From the NCBI GenBank assembly GCA_021628825.1, contig JAJXRY010000002.1, forward strand, positions 248,001-312,000: a stretch of DNA of 64,000 nt, given 5' to 3'. This DNA comes from Lachnospiraceae bacterium. GTDB lineage: Bacteria; Bacillota; Clostridia; Lachnospirales; Lachnospiraceae. Both the position numbers and the translations under genes were made by a program. A model generated the notes under the pieces. That model saw nothing but the letters and a program-made list of their open reading frames with translations, was not told where the DNA came from and searched no databases. Below, in pieces: positions 39,425 through 47,657 of the stretch. Each line of letters opens with the position of its first letter. The first letter of the stretch is position 1.

Positions 39425-40620
39425 ATGACAAAAAAAGAACAGGGTATTGACAGCAATCAAAACGATGGTGCCGCAGTACAGGAGATCAGAGCAATCGACA
39501 AAAAAATATGATTCGATATATTATTCGTGTACTGTTGTTGATTATTTTATTTATATGTGCTTTAATAAACTTTGATTCTGTAATAAAGTTTATTGGCAAA
39601 AGTGCTTTCGTTGTTTTTCTCCGTTTCTTATCGGTGGCGCTATAGCATTTCTGATCAATATTGTCCTTAATCCACTTGAACGCTGCTGGAAGGAAGTGTT
39701 TAAAAAAAGGCTCCTGCAAAGCTGACCAGACCTGCTTGTCTTACATTGAGTACTCTTTTGGTGTTTGGGATTTTGTTTGCTGTAGTATTTATGATGATTC
39801 CGAGCTTGAGGGAATCTGCAGACGAGTTTATCCGGAATTTTCCATTTTATGTTAAAGAAATCGAGCATTGGTGGGCGGATACTATTCACTTTGCAGCAAA
39901 GTACAATATTATTTTACCGGAATATGCTATCAACTCTGATCTGTTGATTGAAAAAATTGCATCCTTTATTAACAGTGAAAGTAGTGGGATTATTACGGTA
40001 ACATGGGGCGCGGCAACATCTGTTTTTTCGTTTTTGGTTGATGTACTTTTAGGATTTGTCTTTGCTTTGTATCTGCTTGTAAAAAAAGAAGTTGTTGTGG
40101 TGCACCTGAAAAAGATTGTTGTTGCAGTTTTTCCACATAAGACGGCACAGCGTTTTTTAAGCATTGCCTCTTTGATTAATCAGACTTTCATAAACTTTGT
40201 CAGCGGACAGCTTACGGAAGCCATAATCATTGGTATCTTGTGTTTTTTTGGGAATGCTGATTCTCAGAATTCCCTATGCTGGTGCAGTTTCTGTATTTAT
40301 TACTGTTACTGCACTGGTCCCCAATCTTTGGTGCATGGCTTGGCGGCGGCCTCGGCGCATTTCTGATCCTGTTGGCGGAACCCATCAAAGCAGTGTGGTT
40401 CATTGTTTATCTGCTGATTCTACAACAGGTAGAGGGCAATTTGATTTATCCAAAAGTTGTCGGAAAGTCTGTCGGTCTTCCAGGTCTGCTTGTACTGATG
40501 GCTGTAACAATTGGTGGTGAGGCATTTGGAATTTTGGGAATGCTTTTCAGTGTTCCGGTCTGTGCGGTGCTCTATAGTCTTTATTTGGAATTTATAAAGA
40601 AATCCAATGTTCAAGGCTGA
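39425..40620 (+). CDS. AI-2E/PerM family membrane transporter
   Basis: A polytopic membrane protein of the TqsA/PerM/YdiK family. The N-terminus (ATG 39425, GGAGG upstream) is hydrophilic, followed by helices including FSPFLIGGAIAFLINIVLNP and LLVFGILFAVVFMMI. The conserved C-terminal signature is FGAWLGGGLGAFLILLAEP, with QQVEGNLIYPKVVGKSVGLP and FGILGMLFSVPVCAVLYSL. Breaks are at about 39505, 39605, 39707, 40250 and 40325. About 395 residues. Members export small molecules or act as Na+/H+ antiporters; the substrate here is unknown. Confidence 0.88.
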
Positions 40621-40703
40621 TTTAATTGCAAATATTTTTTTATTTCACCTGAATTGGAATAAGATATAAAATTACAAATTTATGAAAATATTAAAAAAAG
40701 GGG

Positions 40704-40732
40704 TTTACAAAATGGAGGAAATAAGATATACT
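40704..40732 (+). promoter_or_regulatory. Promoter of the DUF3793-flavodoxin operon
   Basis: TTTACA (40704-40709) and TATACT (40727-40732) are 17 bp apart. The first palindromic operator begins 8 bp after the -10, over the predicted transcript start. Confidence 0.65.
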
Positions 40733-40740
40733 GGCAACAG

Positions 40741-40758
40741 TTAGTTAACACTAACTAA
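40741..40758. promoter_or_regulatory. Palindromic operator 1
   Basis: TTAGTTAACACTAACTAA has perfect 7-bp arms. It covers the predicted transcription start. The shape resembles operators of DtxR/IdeR-type metal repressors, but the assignment is inference. Confidence 0.6.
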
Positions 40759-40767
40759 AGAATCCTA

Positions 40768-40792
40768 CAAGCCACTGGATGGCTTTTCTTTT
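40768..40792 (+). terminator. Short hairpin with T-rich tail between the operators
   Basis: AAGCCA pairs with TGGCTT around a 5-nt loop and is followed by TTCTTTT. It lies about 30 nt into the predicted leader RNA, before the second operator. Confidence 0.5.
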
Positions 40793-40802
40793 AAATATAT
40801 GG

Positions 40803-40820
40803 TTAGTTAAATCTAACTAA
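40803..40820. promoter_or_regulatory. Palindromic operator 2
   Basis: TTAGTTAAATCTAACTAA has the same perfect 7-bp arms as operator 1, 62 bp away. It lies just before the AAAGGAGGA ribosome-binding site of the DUF3793 gene. Confidence 0.6.
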
Positions 40821-40836
40821 GAAAGGAGGAAGTGGC

Positions 40837-41439
40837 TTGAGCAGAGAAACGTGGGAAATTGTGCAGGAGAGTGGAATTAAAAATGTTGAGATCCAGCTTG
40901 CACTTCAATGTGCACCTCTGATTGCAGGATTAAAAAAATATCGAATCTGTTTCAGATATCCATAGAGGATTACATACAGGTTTTTAAAGATCCTAAAAAA
41001 AACAGCAGGATTATGATTTATCCTCTTGGGGTAAAAAGGAAATACGATTGCGTTGCTTTTATACCGGAAGAAATCACTTGAAGGATATCTCGATCAGGAA
41101 AAAGTAAAAGAATTGTTAAAGGAGTTTGGCTATTCCTGTACTTCGCTAAAGGAAATTTTTAGTAACCTTCCGGAAGCATTATCAGGAGTATCTTCAAAAA
41201 AACGTCCTTTTCCACATGAAATTGGATTTCTGCTTGGTTATCCACCAGAGGATGTGGAAGGCTTTATCCGCAACAACGGACAGAAGTTCTTATGTGTAGG
41301 GGAATGGAAGGTATATGAAAATTCAAAGGCAAAGCAGAAGCTTTTCCCAAAAAAATATGACTATACCAGAGAAAACCTGATACAGCTCCTGTCATGTGGA
41401 ATCCGTATGGATCAGATCGTGAGTATTATGGGTGCATAA
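40837..41439 (+). CDS. DUF3793 family protein
   Basis: The start is TTG at 40837, 6-13 nt after AAAGGAGGA. The corrected N-terminus reads SRETWEIVQESGIKNVEIQL, then ALQCAPLIAGLK. The clean frame has FGYSCTSLKEIFSNLPEALS and PHEIGFLLGYPPEDVEGFI, the conserved core of DUF3793. Breaks are at about 40935, 40998 and 41065. The family has no known activity. In Clostridia it often sits with flavodoxin and iron-uptake genes, and here a flavodoxin gene follows. Confidence 0.8.
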
Positions 41440-41541
41440 ATGATTTGAGGATCCGGTTAAGAATGATATGGTTCATGGAGTGAAATGCATGGTAGATCAG
41501 AAGAGCCTGCATTTATATAAAAAAAGAAAGGAATCAGAATT

Positions 41542-41976
41542 ATGGATAAGATATATGTAATTTTTTTGGACACAGGGTGGAAATACTCAGGCAATGGCAG
41601 AAGCTGTTGCAGAAGGAATCCGCGAAGGCGGTAAGGAAGCGGAAGTAATTTATGTAGGGAAGCGTCAGCGCTGATGTTTTTAAAGGATCAGCCGGTATTT
41701 GCATTAGGATGTCCTGCAATGGGAGCTGAGGTTTTAGAGGAAAGTGAAATGGAGCCCTTTGTTGCTGAGGTTGAAACCTTCGCATCAGGAAAGAAAATTG
41801 GTTTGTTTGGCTCCTATGGATGGGGTGATGGTGAATGGATGCGTGACTGGGTAGACCGTATGAACGGTGCCGGCGCAACCGTTGTTGGCGGCGAAGGTGT
41901 GATTTGCCAGGAAGCTCCGGACGATGAAGCAGTAAATAACTGCAAGGTACTTGGCAAACAGCTTGCCGCATTATAA
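41542..41976 (+). CDS. Flavodoxin
   Basis: An FMN-binding electron carrier that replaces ferredoxin when iron is scarce. It starts MDKIYVIFWTQGGNTQAMAE after correction of the T-run at 41560 (the phosphate-binding loop is TQGGNTQAM). Further segments are VFALGCPAMGAEVLEESEME and LFGSYGWGDGEWMRDWV, the flavin-ring-contacting loops. A second break is at about 41672. About 143 residues, short-chain type. Downstream of DUF3793 under the paired operators. Confidence 0.9.
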
Positions 41977-41989
41977 ATTAGTCATATTC

Positions 41990-42016
41990 GTAACTGTTCA
42001 ATACCTTCACAGTTAC
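41990..42016 (+). repeat. Palindromic element, copy D (left end of ATPase block)
   Basis: A 27-nt sequence starting GTAACTGTTCA and ending TCACAGTTAC. It is repeated in inverted orientation, with 26 of 27 bases identical, at 43864-43890. Its own ends GTAACTGT/ACAGTTAC are also inverted. Confidence 0.75.
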
Positions 42017-42064
42017 GATGCAAAATCCATTCCAAATCGGCTTCGCCGATGGAATTTTGCATTA
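42017..42064. terminator. Long hairpin 3' of flavodoxin
   Basis: GATGCAAAATCC pairs with GGAATTTTGCAT with an offset, enclosing CGGC-ttc-GCCG. It is directly downstream of element D and is the probable end of the flavodoxin transcript. No T-run is present. Confidence 0.5.
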
Positions 42065-42164
42065 CTGAATCATTATCTTAGGTCTTTGCAGTAAATGCTT
42101 CGACCTGTACTAAATAGTTGCTCATATTCTTAATACTCTTAATAAAAATCATAAACCTAAGAAA

Positions 42165-42199
42165 ATCGGATACCTGATGATTCAGGTATCCGATTTTTC
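42165..42199. terminator. Bidirectional intrinsic terminator 3' of the ATPase gene
   Basis: ATCGGATACCTGA and TCAGGTATCCGAT are perfect 13-bp arms around a 4-nt loop, with T5 on the plus side and T4 on the minus side. It follows the minus-strand ATPase gene. Confidence 0.8.
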
Positions 42200-42297
42200 G
42201 TTTCCGGTACAGCTCCTTGCAATGCTTGCTGCCGGTAACTATTGTTTTGTCAATGCATATGAGAAACAATCCAATAAATTATTTATGAGATGAATAT

Positions 42298-43682
42298 CTA
42301 TGAATTCTGACTGAGAGAGGAAAGATCAATCTCATAAATCATTTGTTCCGGTTCCTTTTGCTGTTGAAAGAACATGACCATATACCATGGAAGGTACAGA
42401 ATTCCATTTTTCTACTTCTACATTGGATTTTGAAAAAAACAATACAAAGCTCAAATTTCCATTGCTCTGTCTGCATGGCATGATTCATGGCAGGATGCTT
42501 TTTTTAAAATCCTTCCCGGATTTGATTTCCAAAAAGCTCTGTTGACAGACCTTTTTGTAAAACAAAAATCAAGTTCTCCGATTTTTCTTCGAATCAAAAA
42601 TAATGCAGTTCAAACCCATTGGATTTCAGGTTTTTGTGCAAAAGCATTTTCTAAAAATACTTCCCATATTGATATCCACATTTCCCATGAGAAGATCAAA
42701 CTGAATATTTTCCATACAGGAGGCACAAAGCAGTCCTACATCATTCATATACAGCTTAAAGAGATTTCGCTTTTCATTTAACTGTAAAGGTGTCTGTGGT
42801 TCTGTTACATTATAACAGGGGAGTGCGACTCCTGCATCTGTAAGCCAGTTAAAGCAGTCTTCGTACCGCAAAATCCTGGCATCCGGATGAATGCTGTTTA
42901 TTTTAAACCTTCTGTTTTTCTCATTAAGCTGTGCAGAAATACTGTCAAATATGGCTTTAATCTTTAGTTTTTCATTTTCGGATGCATATCTGGCAATATC
43001 CAGGCGATACAGATCCAGAATACTTCTCTGATTCAGAATTACTTTTGCAATATCATGTGTATCAACATAAATCTGTACATCTTGTGGCATTCCGCCTACT
43101 ACCAGATAACTGTAAAAGAGCTTACACAAGGTTTCATGTACTGATTCTGATACTTTTTCTTTATGTTCATAACATTCCCTGAGATACGCAATGGTTTGTT
43201 CCTGTACTCCGTTTGCCCATAAATATTCTTCAAAATCAAGAGGATACATCGAAAGCATTTGTTCAAAGCCCACAGGATAGGATTTGATATCCTTGTATCT
43301 TACTCCAAGTAATGATCCGGATTCTATATAGTCGAATCTTCCATCTTCGACCAGAAATTTAATCGCAGAACGTATTTCCGGACATTCCTGTATTTCATCA
43401 AATAAAATCAGAGTTTTTTTCCAATCTCCAGAGGTTTTTGAAGATAAGCGGTCATATTTGTTATAATTTCTTCCGCAGTCAGTTTTCCACTGAAAACATC
43501 TGCAGCTTTTTTGTCTGTTACAAAATTGATTTCGGCAAAATGCTCATATTCATTTTTACCAAATTCGCGGATAAGCGTAGTCTTTCCGGTTTGCCTTGCA
43601 CCTATAATGCATAATGCTTTTCCTTTTGTTCCATTTTTTTCCATTTTTAAAAAGATCCTGATAGGCTTTTTCGTCTTAACAT
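42298..43682 (-). CDS. AAA-family ATPase with DUF4143 domain
   Basis: An ATPase of the archaeal-type AAA_14/DUF4143 group, common in gut bacteria and of unclear role. The corrected N-terminus is MLRRKAYQDLLKM, then Walker A in CIIGARQTGKTTLIREFG and Walker B in LILFDEIQECPEIRSA. The clean middle has FEEYLWANGVQEQTIAYLRE. The DUF4143 part ends with SGKDF and LYLPWYMVMFFQQ. Breaks lie at about 43415, 43640-43670 and several in 42400-42660. About 455 residues. It is bounded by inverted repeats D and E. Confidence 0.78.
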
Positions 43683-43725
43683 CTGTTGTCCTCCAAATGT
43701 TATTCTTATTGAATACATCATTAGT

Positions 43726-43822
43726 GTAACATTTTTTTCCTTTGACTTTAGAAGCAAATTGTAACATTATTCGTAACATTTTTTTCCTATTTTTTTCATA
43801 GTATTTTTGTAACGTTTTTTTC
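43726..43822. promoter_or_regulatory. Four direct repeats of GTAAC(A/G)TT upstream of the ATPase gene
   Basis: GTAAC(A/G)TT occurs at 43726, 43761, 43773 and 43809, three times continued by a T-run and C. The spacings are 35, 12 and 36 bp. The repeats lie 44-140 bp upstream of the ATPase start and could be operator or iteron-like sites. Confidence 0.45.
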
Positions 43823-43863
43823 TTAAATAAATACTCAAGGATTAGCATATCTTATTTTTATTA

Positions 43864-43890
43864 GTAACTGTGAAGGTACTGAACAGTTAC
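43864..43890 (-). repeat. Palindromic element, copy E (right end of ATPase block)
   Basis: Inverted copy of element D: it starts GTAACTGTGA and ends TGAACAGTTAC. Together they enclose 1.85 kb carrying only the ATPase gene, its terminator and its repeats. Confidence 0.75.
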
Positions 43891-43974
43891 GAAATATAAA
43901 GAATTTCCGGTGCATCTAATATATGGTATTCTGAATAAAGCTATATGGAAATCATTTGAAGTTTCATTTTTCAT

Positions 43975-44097
43975 ACAAAGGATGTAAGTGATCTGCTTGA
44001 TGGAATCAGTATATATTCTCAGGAAGAGAAAGACCGGGTAAGGGATATTCTTCTTTCCCAAATGAAGAAGTATGCGTATTTATTTGATGAGAAATAG
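43975..44097 (+). pseudogene. C-terminal gene fragment, unrecognised
   Basis: An open stretch reads KDVSDLLDGISIYSQEEKDR and then ILLSQMKKYAYLFDEK, with a stop at 44097. No start codon with a ribosome-binding site precedes it, and the upstream frame is closed within about 20 codons. It looks like the last 40 residues of a helical protein. It lies just outside element E, so the rest may have been lost when that block arrived. Confidence 0.3.
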
Positions 44098-44098
44098 C

Positions 44099-44124
44099 CG
44101 CTATTATTTTGTTATAATAGCGAC
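44099..44124. terminator. Hairpin between convergent units
   Basis: CGCTATTA pairs with TAATAGCG around an 8-10 nt AT-rich loop. It lies between the plus-strand fragment and the end of the minus-strand potassium-module operon. Confidence 0.45.
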
Positions 44125-44185
44125 CGCTTCAAGGACAGAAGATGTGACTTCTGACTCTCATATCGTAGTATACAAAGAAGATAAT

Positions 44186-44899
44186 TTAAGGATCTGCCTG
44201 CTCAACCCGCAGCATCCGGTAGCCGATGCCAATATGCGTTTGTATGTATTGCTGTCCATCTTTCCCTTTTTCTAATTTTTTGCGCAGAGTTGCCATGAAT
44301 ACCCGCAGAGAAGCAATATCGTTTTCCCAACTGCTGCCCCAAATCTGTTGTGTAATATAGGTGTGGGTCAGAACCTTGCCCACATTTTTGGAAAGCAGGC
44401 ACAGCAGCTTATATTCGATGGGAGTCAGGTGCAGCTCTGTGTCATCAAGATAGGCGCAGCCAGCTGCATAGTCAATTTTTAATGCGCCGTTTGTAAAAAT
44501 GGAAGATTCCTGTGTCACATCGGTCTTCATCAGCGCCAGTCTTCGCTGCGTCACCCGCAGCCGTGCCAACAGTTCATCCACGGAAAATGGCTTGGTGAGA
44601 TAATCGTCCGCTCCGGCATCCAGTGCTTCAATTTTATCAGAATCCTCTGTTCGGGCGCTGATGACAATAATCGGCATATTTGACCACGACCGGATTTTTC
44701 GAATAATTTCCACGCCGTCCATATCAGGAAGTCCCAGATCAAGCAGCACAATATCCGGGTTGTGTGACAACGTCTCCATCACAGCGCTCGTACCGTTTTG
44801 TGTTGAAAGATACCTGTATTCATGGGTTTTTAACGTCGTTGTGATCAGATTGCGTACCGGAGTATCATCTTCTACAACAAGGACAAGTGGTTTATTCAT
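44186..44899 (-). CDS. kdpE: KdpE-family response regulator (pair 2)
   Basis: A clean 237-residue frame. The receiver begins MNKPLVLVVEDDTPVRNLIT; the phosphoacceptor Asp is in PDIVLLDLGLPDMDGVEII, with KPF in DYLTKPFSVDELLARL. The winged helix has LTPIEYKLLCLLSKNVGKVL and RVFMATLRKKLEKG. It overlaps the kinase stop by 8 nt. No kdpFABC is seen; the potassium system encoded upstream is KtrAB, which may be its target. Confidence 0.88.
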   Translation of the reverse strand: MNKPLVLVVEDDTPVRNLITTTLKTHEYRYLSTQNGTSAVMETLSHNPDIVLLDLGLPDMDGVEIIRKIRSWSNMPIIVISARTEDSDKIEALDAGADDYLTKPFSVDELLARLRVTQRRLALMKTDVTQESSIFTNGALKIDYAAGCAYLDDTELHLTPIEYKLLCLLSKNVGKVLTHTYITQQIWGSSWENDIASLRVFMATLRKKLEKGKDGQQYIQTHIGIGYRMLRVEQADP

Positions 44900-46874
44900 T
44901 CAGGTTCACCTCACTAAGTGGTATTGTAAAGGAAAAAATGCAGCCATGCGGAGTATTGTCTTTCAGTGTCAGTTCGCCATGATGTGCATAAATAATGGTC
45001 TGACAGAGGGTAAGTCCAAGCCCAAGACTGCGGCGGCTGTCACCAATCAGATTGCTCCCGGTAAAAAACATTTCAAAAACGTGTTTTTTTATCTCATCAG
45101 GGATACCTGAGCCGTTGTCGATGACACGGATCTCAGCCATATTTTCCTGATGTATTGCCGTGATCCGAATGACAGAGTCCGCAGGGGTATATTTAATGGC
45201 ATTGTTTACCAGATTGATAATAACCTGCATGATGAGTCCTGCGTCCACCCGTACCAACAGTGGTGTATCTCCGCAATCCGCCATAATGTGATGTTCTGCT
45301 GATCTTCGATCGATATGCCGGAGTGCTTCCGATACAATGTCGTCTACGACCTGATCAGAAAGGTGCAGTTTTACGCTGCCGTCCGCAATTTTCGTAATGG
45401 AAAGCAAGTTCTCAACAAGTCCAATCAGCCATTGTGCATCATCATAAATATCCGTAAAAATCTGTTTCCGCGTTTGCTCATCCAACACGGCATAGCTGTG
45501 CAGTAATGTATCGGCGTTGCCGGAAATGGAGGTCAGAGGAGTTCGCAGATCGTGAGAAATGGAACGCAGGAGATTGGCACGAAGCTGCTCGTTCTTTGCA
45601 AGGACAGCAGTTTCTTCCTTTTCTCTGGCATTACGCAGGCTTTCTAACGTCAGGGCACACTCCCCGAGGATGGAAAACAGAATACTGGATGTAAATGCGT
45701 CCGGCTGTGTTTTTTTCTCCATCGGAATCCCGACAACACCGTAAGCCTGCTGCCCGGTACGGATAGCAAGATACAGTCGTTTTGCCTTTGGAAATGTTTC
45801 AGTCGTTGCTCCGGCGCGCTTCCGGTTTTGCCAGACCCAGTGAATTACATCCTGTTCCTGATCATCAGCCGGAGCAGGATGTGGACAGCTTCCATCTGTC
45901 GGATAAAGAATACCTGTGGAGAGTGCATCACCCTGCACAGGATAAACCAGAATGTCCCGTTGCATGAGTTTTTGTATCTGCATTGCGGTCATCTGATAAA
46001 CCTCCTCCGGTGCTTCTGCCTTTTGGAGCTTTCTGTTCATATCAAAAAGAAGCTTTGTACGATAGGCGTCCCGTGCAGATAATAGTGCATGGGCTTTGAG
46101 CTTTGTGGCAAGTGTGCCGGTCAAAAGCGCTGCTGCAAACATAACGGCAAAGGTTATGGGATATTTGCTTCCATATGCACCCAAAGACAAACGTGGTTCT
46201 GTTAAAAAAAAATTGAACAGAACGACACTCAAAAAGGCGCACAGTATACCACAGGTATATCCATTCGTAAAAGAAGAAGTCAGAAGCACGCCCAGCAGGT
46301 AAACCATGATGATGTTGGCACTTGCAAGGTCAAGTTTCAAAAACAGCCATCCGATGATCGTTGCAGCTGCCAGAATACCAAGTGTCAGGAGAAGCTCCCG
46401 GGCTGTCGGGAGTATAGGACGAATGGTGGAAAGTCGCTTTCCGCGATAGCTTTTGTAGACTTCAGCATCCGGAATGATATGAATGTCAACCTCCGGCGCC
46501 AGTGTGATGAGCCGCTCCGTCAGTGCTGGCTCACTCCAGAAATGCCGCCGTTGTATGCCGCTTCGTCCGATTACAATTTTGGTTACATCGGAGAGCCGTG
46601 CATATTCTGCAATTTGTGTAGGTACATCTTCCCCATGTGTTGTGACGATCTCTGCGCCGAGCTGCTTTGCAAGATACATATGAGCCTGCAATCGAACAGT
46701 ATCTTCTGCATTCATGGAAGCGTATCCGGGTGTCTGCACATAAAGTGCCGTAAAACTTCCACAAAACGCCTGTGCCATGTTACCAGCCATTCGCACAATA
46801 CGTTCATTGGATGGAGAAGGAGATAAACACACCAGAATATGTTCTCTTTCTGTTTTGTTTACTATATTCTGCAC
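44892..46874 (-). CDS. kdpD: KdpD-type sensor kinase with Usp domain, lacking the N-terminal KdpD domain
   Basis: A clean 660-residue frame. Residues 10-140 form a universal-stress-protein domain containing SPS, then 20 residues, then FTALY. This fits the SxS-X20-FTAxY motif reported for c-di-AMP binding in staphylococcal KdpD. Four DUF4118 helices follow (LTLGILAAATIIGWLFLKLD and on), then a GAF-like region, the phosphoacceptor LLRSISHDLRTPLTSISGNA and ATP-binding boxes NLVNNAIKYTP and VIDNGSGIPDE. The roughly 200-residue N-terminal KdpD domain is missing. The start at 46874 gives MQNIVNKTEREHILVCLSP. Confidence 0.88.
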   Translation of the reverse strand: MQNIVNKTEREHILVCLSPSPSNERIVRMAGNMAQAFCGSFTALYVQTPGYASMNAEDTVRLQAHMYLAKQLGAEIVTTHGEDVPTQIAEYARLSDVTKIVIGRSGIQRRHFWSEPALTERLITLAPEVDIHIIPDAEVYKSYRGKRLSTIRPILPTARELLLTLGILAAATIIGWLFLKLDLASANIIMVYLLGVLLTSSFTNGYTCGILCAFLSVVLFNFFLTEPRLSLGAYGSKYPITFAVMFAAALLTGTLATKLKAHALLSARDAYRTKLLFDMNRKLQKAEAPEEVYQMTAMQIQKLMQRDILVYPVQGDALSTGILYPTDGSCPHPAPADDQEQDVIHWVWQNRKRAGATTETFPKAKRLYLAIRTGQQAYGVVGIPMEKKTQPDAFTSSILFSILGECALTLESLRNAREKEETAVLAKNEQLRANLLRSISHDLRTPLTSISGNADTLLHSYAVLDEQTRKQIFTDIYDDAQWLIGLVENLLSITKIADGSVKLHLSDQVVDDIVSEALRHIDRRSAEHHIMADCGDTPLLVRVDAGLIMQVIINLVNNAIKYTPADSVIRITAIHQENMAEIRVIDNGSGIPDEIKKHVFEMFFTGSNLIGDSRRSLGLGLTLCQTIIYAHHGELTLKDNTPHGCIFSFTIPLSEVNLNE

Positions 46875-46987
46875 ATCCTCACCGCCTCTAATATTAATAA
46901 CTATTAATATTATTATAGCATCAATATATGATGGTTTCTATCTGACAGGATTGAATTCGGTCTTGATTTTCCATCTTACGTTACAGT

Positions 46988-47637
46988 TCAGATCCGGAAG
47001 CATTTTTGCAGTGCCTTGTATTCGCCCAGTACCAGAATGGAACCATCTCCGGATAATATTGTATCAGGCGTGACGGAAACGTCCGTTTTTCCTGCGTGTT
47101 TGATGCCGAGAATACTGATTCCAAACTTTCTGCGGATATCCAGATCACCAATACTTTTACCAATCCAGCCTTCCGGCACTCCTACTTCAAAAATAGCATG
47201 CTGTTCGTCAATTTCTATATAATCGAAAATATGGTCAGCAGTGTACCGGATAGCAGCCCACTTTGCAACCTGCTTTTCCGGGTAGACCACGTGGTCGGCT
47301 CCGTTTCGAAGCAGAAACTTTTCCTGTACATCCCGTTCGGCGCGTGACACTACACATTTTGCTCCAAGCTCCTTCAGCAGTGATGTTGTTTCAAGCGAGT
47401 TCTGAAAGCTTCCTCCAATGGTTACAATGCAAACGTCATAATTTCCGATACCAAGAGAACGAAGAAAGTCCGCATTTGTACTATCGCCAATCTGTGCATT
47501 GGTGACAAATGGCAATACATCATTAATCCGGTCTTCACTTATATCGACTGCCATAACCTGATGACCCAGTTGGGAAAGCTGTATGGCTATATGTCGTCCG
47601 AAGCGGCCTGCTCCGATTAGTAGAATATTTTTTTCAT
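46988..47637 (-). CDS. ktrA: Potassium uptake regulatory subunit KtrA (TrkA/RCK)
   Basis: A cytosolic RCK-domain ring subunit gating KtrB. The Rossmann part reads LLIGAGRFGRHIAIQLSQLG after correction at 47626-47632, then MAVDISEDRINDVLPFVTNA and IGDSTNADFLRSLGIGNYDV. The C-terminal RCK_C part has GVPEGWIGKSIGDLDIRRKF. RCK_C domains of KtrA bind c-di-AMP in other Firmicutes. The ATG at 47637 has AAGGAGG upstream. About 216 residues, normal. It lies 20 nt after ktrB. Confidence 0.92.
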
Positions 47638-47657
47638 AAAATAAAAATCCTCCTTAT

